From contig JBMFKI010000015.1 in NCBI GenBank assembly GCA_049972525.1, positions 1-41,411 of the forward strand: a stretch of 41,411 nucleotides of DNA. Direction: 5' to 3'. A program made the position numbers and the translations under genes. A model generated the notes under the pieces. The model searched no databases. It had not been told where the DNA came from and saw nothing but the letters and a program-made list of their open reading frames with translations. This document shows, one piece after another, positions 15,201-22,939 of this stretch. Within the stretch, counting starts at the first letter, position 1, and every line of letters begins with the position of its first letter. Source of the stretch: JAVZLQ01 sp049972525 (GTDB lineage Archaea; Thermoproteota; Bathyarchaeia; Bathyarchaeales; Bathycorpusculaceae).

Positions 15201-17408
15201 ATGTCAATGTCCATTGGGCAGCGCATACGCGGGGTTAAAGTGCTTAAGGCTGTTTCTTCACCTGTTAGGCTGCAGATTTTGAATTTGCTTTTTGATAAGG
15301 GTTTGCTTTCTTATACTGAGCTTATGAACTCGCTTAAAATGAGTCCGAGCAGGGACGCTGGAAGGTTTGCCTATCACCTGAAGTTTTTGCTTAAGGCTGA
15401 TTTGGTTGAAGTGGATGTTGAGTCTAAGAAGTATTGTCTAACAGATTTGGGGAAAATGGTTCTTGATGTTGCTGAGAGAATTGAAAAAAGGGCAATTAAG
15501 CCTCGCGGGCTACTCGTTCGCACTTCGCGATTAGCTTTAGAAGAGTTTGACGTAAACAAGATTGCGAATTCGCTTGTAAAAGAGGCTAAAATGCCTGAAG
15601 ATTTGGCTCAAAAAGTTGCAAAGGAAGCTGAAAAGCGACTGCTTAAGGCGAAAACAAAGTATTTGACTGCTCCGTTAGTTAGGGAATTCGTCAACGCAAT
15701 TTTAATCGAAAAGGGGCTGGAGGAATACCGCCACAGACTTACGCGTCTGGGATTACCTGTCTATGATGTAACAAACCTGATAGAATCAAGACATAAGGCA
15801 AATCTTGCATCATCCATACATGAAAGCGCAGGCGTAGCAGTACTTGAAGAATACATGCTTTTGCACGTTTTTCCACGGGACATTGCAGACGCGCATTTGT
15901 CTGGCTCTGTGCACATCAAGAGCTTAAGCTCATGGACTTTAAAGCCAAGCGAGGTTATGCATGATTTAAGGTTTTTCTTCCATAACGGCTTAAACCTTGA
16001 AAAAATAACTGCGTATAAGCCTTCATATTCGCCGCCAAAAAATATGTATTCAGCCCTACTTATGATCTTGAGTGTTCTTCAAAATTCCGCCAAAGAAACA
16101 GCTGAAGCGCAAACATTTGATTACTTCAACATCTTCCTAGCGCCATTTATAGTTGGCATGGGTTCACAAGAGATTAAGGAAGCCCTTCGCCTCTTCATAT
16201 TAAACGCAAGTCAGCAAGAGGATTTTTCCGTTGGTTTAGAGCTTAAAATTCCAGATTTCGTTAAAGAGAAGCCAGCCTTTGGTCCTGATGGAAAACAAAC
16301 TGGCAAATATGGAGATTTTGTTGAAGAAAGCCGTCTTCTGGCTTCACTTTTAATCGAAGCCTTCATTGAAGAAAGTATTCATAAACCGCTACTTAACCCA
16401 AAACTAATAGTAAAGCTGCGTCCAGAAGTGTTCATTGAAGAAAAAGCAAAAGAAACACTTCTTAATGCGCATAGACTTGCGCTGGAGCGCGGCTTACCCT
16501 ACTTCGCTAATCTTTCAGTAAAAGGCTTATGGGCTTCAGCTTTTTCCCACTCTGGTTTTAGGCTTGACGCAGATATGCAGGGAGACTGGGAAATTGACAC
16601 ATTGCGCACTGGTTGTTTGGGATATGTTACTGTAAATTTGCCACGCATAGCATGCGAGTCCGACGGGGACAAAAGGAGATTTTTGGAAATTTTAAAGGAA
16701 AGGCTTGAGATATCTGCAAGGGCTCTTGAAGTTAAGGATAGGGCTCTTCGGCAGAAATGTGGTAGCCTGCTCCCGTTCCTAATGCAGAACATTAATGGAG
16801 ATCGCTATTTTAGGCTGGATGGCTGTTCGCGTATAATAAATGTGGCTGGTTTAAAAGAAGCATGCGAGGCGTTCTGCAAAAGCCCCTTTTATGACGAGAA
16901 AACCTTGAAGTTCGCCGACGAAGTTTTAAAGTTTGCTTTAGACTACGTGGGTAGGATTGGGAGGCGTAGAAAACGCTTGTTCTTAGCTATCATTCCAGAT
17001 TCTGAAGCGTCGGAACGCCTCGCGCAGTTGGACATTGAAAAGTACGGTGTTGCGAAAGTGCGCTTTTCTGGCACAAGAGAAAATCCGTTTTACTCGACGG
17101 TTAACAGGTTAAGCCTGCATGATGGGAAATTTGCTGAGGAGCCTTTGAAACTAAAGAATGTTTTAGACAAACTTGATGGTGGAAAACTAACTGTAATAGA
17201 GCTTGAAGATTTTAGGGGTAACGCGGAAGAGCTTATGTCAATAACCAAGAATATCGTTGAACATAATGCATTAGAGTTCTTTACATACAACCGTAAACTA
17301 ACATATTGTGCAAGATGCGAGAAAAGCTTTCACGGACTTCAACATAAGTGTCCATCATGTGAAGCCACAAGCACCCTAGCCATTTTCGACAGGTTTACTA
17401 AAGTTTAA
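15201..17408 (+). CDS. HTH / ATP-cone / NrdD-like fusion, probably a non-catalytic nucleotide-sensing regulator
   Basis: A 735-residue fusion. Residues about 10-90 form an ArsR-like winged helix (VLKAVSSPVRLQILNLLFDK, AYHLKFLLKADLVEV). Residues about 100-190 are an ATP-cone, the allosteric nucleotide-binding domain of ribonucleotide reductases (RTSRLALEEFDVNKIANSLV, GLEEYRHRLTRLGLPVYDV). The remainder resembles anaerobic ribonucleotide reductase NrdD, including GCLGYVTVNLPRIA (471-484) and a C-terminal zinc site (Cys703, 706, 717, 720). Two essential residues seem absent. Where NrdD has a CCRL-type radical cysteine there is SGFRL (451-455), and the last 15 residues after the zinc site lack the GY glycyl-radical site, Asp730 lying about there. 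This suggests a dNTP/ATP-responsive DNA-binding protein. Placement of the missing residues relies on remembered family motifs. GGGGGG precedes the ATG. Confidence 0.85.
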   Translation: MSMSIGQRIRGVKVLKAVSSPVRLQILNLLFDKGLLSYTELMNSLKMSPSRDAGRFAYHLKFLLKADLVEVDVESKKYCLTDLGKMVLDVAERIEKRAIKPRGLLVRTSRLALEEFDVNKIANSLVKEAKMPEDLAQKVAKEAEKRLLKAKTKYLTAPLVREFVNAILIEKGLEEYRHRLTRLGLPVYDVTNLIESRHKANLASSIHESAGVAVLEEYMLLHVFPRDIADAHLSGSVHIKSLSSWTLKPSEVMHDLRFFFHNGLNLEKITAYKPSYSPPKNMYSALLMILSVLQNSAKETAEAQTFDYFNIFLAPFIVGMGSQEIKEALRLFILNASQQEDFSVGLELKIPDFVKEKPAFGPDGKQTGKYGDFVEESRLLASLLIEAFIEESIHKPLLNPKLIVKLRPEVFIEEKAKETLLNAHRLALERGLPYFANLSVKGLWASAFSHSGFRLDADMQGDWEIDTLRTGCLGYVTVNLPRIACESDGDKRRFLEILKERLEISARALEVKDRALRQKCGSLLPFLMQNINGDRYFRLDGCSRIINVAGLKEACEAFCKSPFYDEKTLKFADEVLKFALDYVGRIGRRRKRLFLAIIPDSEASERLAQLDIEKYGVAKVRFSGTRENPFYSTVNRLSLHDGKFAEEPLKLKNVLDKLDGGKLTVIELEDFRGNAEELMSITKNIVEHNALEFFTYNRKLTYCARCEKSFHGLQHKCPSCEATSTLAIFDRFTKV

Positions 17409-17427
17409 GCATCACCGTGGATGTACC

Positions 17428-18348
17428 CTATTTCACTGCGCCAAGTATTAGTGCCAGAAGCGCCATTCTGGTGACTATGCCATTCCAAACCTGCTGGAAA
17501 TAGCGTGCATACGGTGTAGCGTCAACTTCAGCGGCTATTTCGTCAACTCTCGGAAGTGGATGAAGAATTATCAAATCCTTCTTTGCTTCGCTTAAAGTCT
17601 TTAAATCGATTCTGTATGAACCCTTAACCTTAATGTACTCCGCTGGGTCTGGGAAGCGTTCCTTCTGTATCCGCGTGACGTACAAGACGTCTACCTGTGG
17701 AACTATTTTTTCAAGGCTTGTTTTTTCCGTTACTGGAATTCTCTCCCTAATTGTTTGGAGGACTTCCCGCCTCATTTTTAGTGTTTCAGGCGAAATCAAA
17801 AATAGTTCCACACTGTATAGTGATAGGGCGTAAGCCAGTGAATGAACGGTTCTTCCGTACCTTAAATCGCCTACAAAGGCTATTTTTAACCCGTCTATTT
17901 TGCCCTTCTCCTTAACGATTGTGTACAAGTCTAGAAGCGCTTGTGTTGGGTGTTCCTCAGCTCCGCTTCCACCGTTTATTATTGGGACTTTTGCGAATTC
18001 CGCTGCGAGTCTCGCTGCGCCTTCTAGCGGGTGTCTTATGGCTATTATATCAGCGTAATTTTCAACTGTGCGAACAGTATCCGCGAGGTTTTCGCCTTTT
18101 CTAACAGAGGCTATTTCGGCTTCTGCAAAACCTATTGTTGAACCGCCAAGTTTATGCATTGCCGCTTCGAAGCTTAAGCGTGTGCGGGTGCTCGGTTCGA
18201 AAAAGAGCGTAGCCAGAATTTTTCCCTTAAGCATATCTGAGCCTTTCTGCGCGAGGGGCTCTATGGCTTGGACAATCTTCAAAATGTAATCAATTTCCTC
18301 TTTGGAAAAATCTTTAATTGATATAATGTCTCTACCTTCAAACTCCAT
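17428..18348 (-). CDS. pyrB: Aspartate carbamoyltransferase, catalytic chain
   Basis: PyrB condenses carbamoyl phosphate and aspartate, the first committed step of pyrimidine synthesis. The carbamoyl-phosphate loop FFEPSTRTRLSFEAAMHKLG (about 43-62) is perfect, followed by SVRKGENLADTVRT, the IRHPLEGAA region, NGGSGAEEHPTQALLDLYT and the aspartate-binding loop ILHPLPRVDEI. The ATG at 18348 is preceded by an AGGTG ribosome-binding site; a TTG at 18375 is the only longer option. Length of about 306 residues is normal. It follows the zincin-like gene by 42 bases on the same strand. The regulatory chain gene pyrI is on the opposite strand some 500 bases away rather than downstream. Confidence 0.97.
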   Translation of the reverse strand: MEFEGRDIISIKDFSKEEIDYILKIVQAIEPLAQKGSDMLKGKILATLFFEPSTRTRLSFEAAMHKLGGSTIGFAEAEIASVRKGENLADTVRTVENYADIIAIRHPLEGAARLAAEFAKVPIINGGSGAEEHPTQALLDLYTIVKEKGKIDGLKIAFVGDLRYGRTVHSLAYALSLYSVELFLISPETLKMRREVLQTIRERIPVTEKTSLEKIVPQVDVLYVTRIQKERFPDPAEYIKVKGSYRIDLKTLSEAKKDLIILHPLPRVDEIAAEVDATPYARYFQQVWNGIVTRMALLALILGAVK

Positions 18349-18390
18349 GTTGGCACCTAGAACAAATCTACGCAACTCCTAAATAACCTT

Positions 18391-18777
18391 TTATGGACTG
18401 AATTTTTTGAAGGCTTCTATGAATTCTTCTGCAAACTTGTTGGCGTACTTCTCCGTGCCCCTATGCTTTTCACCTTGGGTTCGAAGATGATGATAAAACT
18501 CGTGGAGAATCACAAATGGGTCTTCAAGCTTTTCTCGGTTCATAACGTGGATTGTCTTAGTCCTGGAAACGTAGCATCCCACTTTGCCTCTGTGTCCCTT
18601 CGGCATTCCAATCTTTAAACGTGGAGCATCAACGCTGTAGTGGCGGCTGAGCTCTTCTAGGGCTTCTTCGACTCTTGCTAGGAGTATAAGCTGCACAATT
18701 CTGACTTTAAACTGCTCTTCTGGACTGAACATTTTGGCTTCTTCCACTTTTCCGCTTGTGCATGCAATTAAAAGCAT
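18391..18777 (-). CDS. Small zincin-like (HExxH) protein
   Basis: A 128-residue protein with the metallopeptidase helix VILHEFYHHLRT (HEFYH, zinc ligands His and His with catalytic Glu) and a downstream glutamate-rich helix KYANKFAEEFIEAFKKF that may provide the third ligand. The N-terminal helix bundle is RIVQLILLARVEEALEELSR. Small archaeal proteins with this layout resemble SprT-like or minigluzincin metallopeptidases; the exact family is not certain. Start is ATG at 18777, or ATG at 18732 (MFSPEEQFKV) if the first 15 residues are not translated. It is upstream of pyrB, with a 42-base gap, and divergent from pyrI. A role linked to pyrimidine synthesis is not evident. Confidence 0.7.
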   Translation of the reverse strand: MLLIACTSGKVEEAKMFSPEEQFKVRIVQLILLARVEEALEELSRHYSVDAPRLKIGMPKGHRGKVGCYVSRTKTIHVMNREKLEDPFVILHEFYHHLRTQGEKHRGTEKYANKFAEEFIEAFKKFSP

Positions 18778-18877
18778 ATTACGTTGTGCTTATTTCTTTC
18801 GAAGATGAGCTTTCTCTAAGGTTAAAATCTTTTATCCTTGTTCTGTTATAGCGTTTCTCCGAACGGGGAGGTCAAGT

Positions 18878-19342
18878 GTGAGCGAGACAGTGTTGCATGT
18901 TTCCAAGATTAAAGATGGAACTGTTATAGATCACATCACTGGCGGGTATGCCTTGGATGTTGTTAAGATTTTAGGCATAACTGGCCGTGAAAAGAGGGTT
19001 ATAACGATAGCGATTAACGTGCCTAGCAAGCGTTTCAAGGTTAAAGACATAGTGAAGGTTGAGGGTAGAGAGTTGAACCCGCAGGAAGTGCATAAAATCG
19101 CTTTGGTTGCCCCACACGCAACAATAAACATAATACGCAACTACAATGTTGTTGAGAAGCAGAGGGTTCAGCTTCCTAAGGTTATTGAAGACATTATTAA
19201 ATGTTCAAATCCAGCGTGCATCAGCAATAGCAACGAGCCTGTTCAAGCCAAGTTCTACGTTGAAAGTGAAGACCCGCTTCTTCTGAAATGTCATTATTGT
19301 GGTTACATTATGGAAAAGAAGGATGTTTTGGAGCAGTTTTAG
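18878..19342 (+). CDS. pyrI: Aspartate carbamoyltransferase, regulatory chain
   Basis: PyrI binds nucleotide effectors and clamps the catalytic PyrB trimers into the allosteric holoenzyme. The N-terminal allosteric domain reads VSKIKDGTVIDHITGGYALD, the classic effector-site stretch, followed by LGITGREKRVITIAINVPSK. The C-terminal zinc domain has CSNPACISN and LKCHYCG, the four cysteines that hold the metal. Length of 154 residues is normal. The GTG start at 18878 is well supported by GGGGAGG six bases before. In most archaea pyrB and pyrI are adjacent in one operon; here they are divergent with an extra gene between, so the two chains are not co-transcribed. Confidence 0.96.
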   Translation: MSETVLHVSKIKDGTVIDHITGGYALDVVKILGITGREKRVITIAINVPSKRFKVKDIVKVEGRELNPQEVHKIALVAPHATINIIRNYNVVEKQRVQLPKVIEDIIKCSNPACISNSNEPVQAKFYVESEDPLLLKCHYCGYIMEKKDVLEQF

Positions 19343-19382
19343 CGTAACGCTTATATCGTAAGAAAGACTATTTCTATTTTAG

Positions 19383-19404
19383 ATATGTCCAAAAAAGGAC
19401 ATAT
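19383..19404. terminator. Perfect inverted repeat after pyrI
   Basis: ATATGTCC - AAAAAA - GGACATAT (arms 19383-19390 and 19397-19404). It lies 40 bases after the pyrI stop and 27 before the next gene. It could fold as a transcript-end hairpin or, as a palindrome just before the next start, act as an operator. Function is not determined. Confidence 0.45.
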
Positions 19405-19430
19405 AGTATACGCGTAGAACAAAAATACAC

Positions 19431-19766
19431 GTGGTGAAAAAAGTGTGGGAAATACTCGCCTCAATAGTATGGGCTTGCTTCGCAACATACACGATATGGT
19501 ACTTCACAAGCGCAAAAAATTTCGCACCCATAACCTACAACGAAGCAAGAATACTGTGGAAAATACATAAAAAAACCGCCAACTGCAACGGACGAAAATG
19601 GAGAGAAATAAAGCACAAAGATGCAATAGTAGGTTTCGAATGTGAATGTGGCTACAAACACATACAAAGACGACCAATAATAAGAGAATTACCAAAAGTC
19701 GAAAACCACATGGCAAATCCAAGTTTCGCGATCCAAAAACTCCACAATGCATATGAACCAACATGA
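19431..19766 (+). CDS. Small membrane-anchored protein of unknown function, 111 residues
   Basis: No family recognised. The start is one of two adjacent GTG codons at 19431/19434. An N-terminal hydrophobic segment (ILASIVWACFATYTIWYFTS, about 7-26) anchors it, followed by a soluble part ARILWKIHKKTANCNGRKWR and GFECECGYKHIQRRP, where CxC plus the earlier Cys could form a small metal site. The codons are strongly A-rich compared with neighbouring genes (many AAA, ATA, ACA), suggesting a separate origin or weak selection. An 8+8 palindrome lies just upstream, and a hairpin with TCAG loop just downstream. Confidence 0.55.
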   Translation: MVKKVWEILASIVWACFATYTIWYFTSAKNFAPITYNEARILWKIHKKTANCNGRKWREIKHKDAIVGFECECGYKHIQRRPIIRELPKVENHMANPSFAIQKLHNAYEPT

Positions 19767-19771
19767 AACAA

Positions 19772-19791
19772 CCGCAAACTCAGGTTTCCGG
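19772..19791. repeat. Hairpin repeat copy 1 (core AAAC-TCAG-GTTT)
   Basis: CCGCAAAC-TCAG-GTTTCCGG forms a stem with one mismatch and TCAG loop. The 13-base core AAACTCAGGTTTC is identical to copy 2 at 20506-20529. It lies just after the stop of the 111-residue gene and just before the end of the flippase pseudogene. Confidence 0.6.
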
Positions 19792-19829
19792 AATAAAATC
19801 ACATAGCAATAACCTTGACGCCCCAATTT

Positions 19830-20408
19830 CTAGAGGGGTTTGGCGCTTAAGTAAACCACTATGAACAATGAGAAAACTGAAAGAAACAAGACGATAGCAA
19901 CGAAGGTGAGAACTAAGCTTGGCAAAGAGTAGCTCCAAGCCAGAAGAGCCACTCCTAAAATCAGGTCGACGATGGTGACTACCATGCAAATAACTTTTTG
20001 AATCACAACTGAAGCCACAATTTTTCCCGACTCTTGGCCAGAAGTCTTGGCTAACATGTACGCCTTTGACAAGTCCCCGGATCAACCCGGTTCAGGAACG
20101 GTAACATCAAAGAACATTCCAACCCACATAAAGAACAAAACTCTCCGAACACTGGCCTTGACAGATAGATTACTTAGCAAACTATGCCATGTTAGTGAGG
20201 AAAAGAAAATGGCTACTAAAAATGCAATGAAAGCTGCTGTGTAGTAAAAGAGGTTCGCCCGCTTGATTACATCTATGACATCTATCGTACCCACAAAATA
20301 ATAGAAGTAAAGCACGAACGCTCTCAACCCAAAACTGATAAACAGAATAATCCTCTTCGTGAACAGAGTTTTCAGCGCTACAGTCATACGTCTTTCATTC
20401 CACGTCAT
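19830..20408 (-). pseudogene. Flippase-like (UPF0104/lysylphosphatidylglycerol-synthase TM type) remnant with in-frame TGA
   Basis: One frame is open from 20408 to 19830 except for a TGA at 20084-20082. Before it are membrane helices and WVGMFFDVTVPEPG; after it SGDLSKAYMLAKTSGQESGK and VVIQKVICMVVTIVDLI. The GDLSKAYMLAK segment following a P-x-P-G stretch is the hallmark of the UPF0104/AglD-type membrane family involved in lipid or polyprenol-linked sugar handling. Members are about 300-340 residues; this one stops after about 190, so the second half of the helices is missing too. It is therefore both interrupted and truncated. Two matching hairpin repeats flank it. Confidence 0.75.
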
Positions 20409-20722
20409 GGAAGCTTAAATAGTTAAATCTTTGGCATTAAACATTCATAACACTGAAATCTACATCACCGTTGAACGCTCCGGCCTTCTTTTTCTGTCTC
20501 CATGAATTCTGAAACTCAGGTTTCAGAATATTGCGTAAACGAACCAGTCAAGGATAATTACGTTTTTCCGCGGCGCTTAATGAACTTTAAGGTTTAATTT
20601 AAATATGAGCTTGTGCGGGAATGTAAAGTCTTGGGACTTCGCTCTTTCTCAATTATGGAATTTTGAGATTTACATGAAGAATATCCACCGTCAGGAAAAA
20701 TGCTGATGCAAGAATGCGAAAT
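20409..20722. other. Intergenic stretch with one strong hairpin
   Basis: About 310 bases with no credible coding frame. The only structured element is the perfect hairpin at 20506-20529. An AT-rich run near 20590-20605 could be a TATA element but no start codon follows sensibly. Confidence 0.45.
20506..20529. repeat. Hairpin repeat copy 2, perfect inverted repeat
   Basis: ATTCTGAAAC-TCAG-GTTTCAGAAT: ten-base perfect arms and a four-base loop. The core is identical to the hairpin at 19772-19791, some 730 bases away on the other side of the flippase remnant. Confidence 0.7.
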
Positions 20723-21358
20723 TTAATGTGGAAATCTTTCTGGAAGGCGTAAAAACGATACGGCAATGTTTGCAATATTTTGAGCTGCAAGCGATAGAAA
20801 TACTGCACCGATAATGTCTGTAAGATAGTGCGCGCCTAAAACAATTCTGCTCGTTGACAGCAAAAATATCGCTATCACCGTTAGAGTTTTTGTGGTACGA
20901 TTCTTCCCCGACAGTATTGCAAATGCGCCAGTAGCCCTTGAAACATGTCCAGAAGGATACGAAAAGTCGGCTTCCTGCTCGTAAGCAGTTACATTTGGGC
21001 AGTGAGGTCTCGGCCGAGCGAACATCTCCTTGAAAATATAGGCGAAAATAGATACTGTGATTAGGAAAGTCGCCAGTTCAACGGCAGAATTAAAATGCTT
21101 TCTCGACTTAAAATAACTGTAAAAGAAATAAATCAAAGTAAAGATTACCCATACATATAAGTCGCCCAAATACGTTAGAACCTTAAAGAACGTTATTCCC
21201 AAATTTTTCTGAGCGAGAGCTTGCAAATATGCTATGAAACCACATTCCGCCTGGTTAAGCGGCGAAAAAGTTGCTGCCAAACCTATCAGCAGCGTTACAA
21301 CTACATAAACCGCTGTTACAACACACCGTCTTTTTGAACAGGGATTTTCCACAGTCAC
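20723..21358 (-). CDS. PAP2-family membrane phosphatase
   Basis: A 211-residue integral membrane phosphatase. All three PAP2 motifs are complete: KEMFARPRP (KX6RP, Lys110 to Pro118), YPSGH (134-138) and SRIVLGAHYLTD (SRX5HX3D, Ser170 to Asp181), the two histidines being catalytic. Five to six hydrophobic helices surround them. Family members remove phosphate from lipid or polyprenyl phosphates at the outer membrane face, for example to recycle dolichyl/undecaprenyl pyrophosphate or to make archaeal lipids; the substrate is open. Start ATG at 21358. It is near a remnant of a flippase-type gene, so a past link to polyprenol-sugar metabolism is possible. Confidence 0.9.
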   Translation of the reverse strand: MTVENPCSKRRCVVTAVYVVVTLLIGLAATFSPLNQAECGFIAYLQALAQKNLGITFFKVLTYLGDLYVWVIFTLIYFFYSYFKSRKHFNSAVELATFLITVSIFAYIFKEMFARPRPHCPNVTAYEQEADFSYPSGHVSRATGAFAILSGKNRTTKTLTVIAIFLLSTSRIVLGAHYLTDIIGAVFLSLAAQNIANIAVSFLRLPERFPH

Positions 21359-21539
21359 ACATCGCTTTATTCAGTAGAGTCCTTTTCCGACGAACTGATA
21401 AACTGAGCTTATAAGCCTTTAGGCTAAACAATCAGAAAGCAAGCGCGCGAGACATTAAAGGAAAGGCAGATTATCTACTATTTTCTTTTGTGAAACATTG
21501 TCTAAATTTATTTTTCTAAAAAGGAGAGGATGAGGGTTG

Positions 21540-22040
21540 TTATTCTTCGCTCATCCTTTTTAATTCTTCTATCTCCCTTTGAAGTTCCTCTGTTCTTTTT
21601 TGGATGTATTCTTCTAACACCTCGATACTTCCATGGTTTTCGGAGATTTTCGACATTAATGCGCCGTATATGTGTTTTGGAACTATTATTTTTCCATAAT
21701 TCCTAACTTCTTCTATTTTTTGGCTTATGAGTTCTGATGTGGTTTTCTTCTCTATCACAAGTTTGCCAACATTTATTATGCTCATGGGTTGTTTGATGCT
21801 TTTTAGCACGTTATCATCGATTGTTGACTTTCCAGAGTAGAGTTTCATTCCTTCTTTGTAAGGGGCAATAACTCCGACGTTCTTGGTTTTTGCGCTTATT
21901 CTGCCAATGAATTTCTCTGGAATAATCAGAACACCTACGTTCTCTATTTCTTTTACGCGTTCGATTTCTTCCTCTGTTATGTTTTTTAGGTCTAAGATTC
22001 CAGTGTTCTTTATTATGCCTTCTCTTTTTTCCTCACTCAT
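21540..22040 (-). CDS. Repetitive beta-strand protein with coiled-coil tail, partner of an HTH regulator
   Basis: A 166-residue protein not assigned to a family. Its middle part has short, regularly spaced beta-strand units each containing V/I-rich cores and Asn/Gly turns (IENVGVLIIPEKF, TKNVGVIAPYKEG, SIINVGKLVIEKK, VRNYGKIIVPKHI), a pattern like bactofilin or other small beta-solenoid proteins. The C-terminus (about 135-166, IQKRTEELQREIEELKRM) is a strongly predicted coiled coil. The ATG is preceded by a clear GGAGGTG and lies three bases after the HTH gene stop, so the two form one operon. An inference is a scaffold or effector linked to that regulator; the bactofilin likeness is only a pattern. 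Confidence 0.7.
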   Translation of the reverse strand: MSEEKREGIIKNTGILDLKNITEEEIERVKEIENVGVLIIPEKFIGRISAKTKNVGVIAPYKEGMKLYSGKSTIDDNVLKSIKQPMSIINVGKLVIEKKTTSELISQKIEEVRNYGKIIVPKHIYGALMSKISENHGSIEVLEEYIQKRTEELQREIEELKRMSEE

Positions 22041-22043
22041 ATT

Positions 22044-22334
22044 TTATTCACCTCCTATTTTGAATGTCACATCCGAACAGGAGGCTCTGTAATATTTTAT
22101 CCACCGTGATTCTTTGCTGGAAAATCTAATGTCGGCATCAATCAGACCAAGAAACTCCAACCTTGAGAGGTGATATAGAACTGTTGTTAATGGGGCATTA
22201 AGCTCCTTTGAAATTTCAGTGGCAGACAAAACTCTCCCCTGCAAAAGCGCCAAAATGCCCCTACCCAAGCTGCTCCCAAGTTCCTGTGCAACCATCTTCC
22301 ACCGCCAATCCTCCCAATCAACACAGTAACTCAA
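22044..22334 (-). CDS. ArsR-like winged-helix transcription regulator
   Basis: A 96-residue DNA-binding protein. The winged-helix core is LGRGILALLQGRVLSATEIS, NAPLTTVLYHLSRLEFLGLI, then a wing with RFSSKESRWIKYYRA. The recognition helix LTTVLYHLSRLE is typical of HTH_20/ArsR regulators that bind as dimers. One Cys before the end (SCSDVTF) could act in sensing but there is no classical metal site. First gene of a two-gene operon with the beta-strand/coiled-coil protein; self-regulation is plausible. The TATA-like TTTTAATTC lies some 35-40 bases before the ATG at 22334. Confidence 0.85.
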   Translation of the reverse strand: MSYCVDWEDWRWKMVAQELGSSLGRGILALLQGRVLSATEISKELNAPLTTVLYHLSRLEFLGLIDADIRFSSKESRWIKYYRASCSDVTFKIGGE

Positions 22335-22939
22335 ACAGAGCCTCCATACAAAATCATGAAAAAGAATTAAAAGAACATTACCCCAACTTCAAATATTTTT
22401 GAAGTTCAGGGCTCCGGTAGATATACTTTTTGTTTGTGTTGAAAAGTTGCAGAATTTATTCGGCTTGCGAGTTTTTCATCTCTAACATGGCTCTAAGCTG
22501 TGTGGAAAGTAGCCCCCTATCATGAAAGTATGATTACTTATGATACCCCTATAAATAAGGGGTGAGTGAAAATTAGAAAATGAAACCCGCTATAGCTTAA
22601 GCTACACTTTTAATATAAGAAAACTTGCGGCCAACTCGCAACCAAGAGATGAAGAAAGACCATTACACAGTTTGCCATCAAACTACAATGCAAGTACTAG
22701 ACCACCGAAACACAAAAAGCGGAGAAGGCTGACTCTCCCAATAAACATTCGGAATTATTTAACAGCTTCGCGCACGCGCCTGACGCGGTTCCACTTGATG
22801 ACGCGGCAAAGTTCTCTGAATGCAACATAGCCGCGCATTTGGATGCTCGTGTATTGTACGTGTGAGGACGATGCTTGCGAAGAGGTTATTAGTTGCTATG
22901 TTGACAGAGTTGTTGGGGGGTTGAAGTGAAGGTTTTGAG
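22335..22939. other. 600-base gap with a hairpin and possible micro-ORFs
   Basis: No confident gene. A small hairpin CCCCT-ATAAATA-AGGGG lies at 22546-22562. Near 22758-22891 two short coding-like patterns overlap on opposite strands. On the minus strand a frame ends HVQYTSIQMRGYVAFREL ... IKWNRVRRVREAVK before a TAA at 22758-22760, but no good start codon is present. On the plus strand ATG 22843 begins a 28-residue Cys-rich frame (MLVYCTCEDDACEEVISCYV) that stops at 22929. Only one can be real; the minus one looks more protein-like but could be a remnant. Confidence 0.35.

Noticed and set aside
20082..20084. TGA in the flippase-like gene as selenocysteine or recoded Trp
   Set aside because: No SECIS-like hairpin seen, the family has no conserved Cys here, and the gene is also truncated at its end, so it is a pseudogene.
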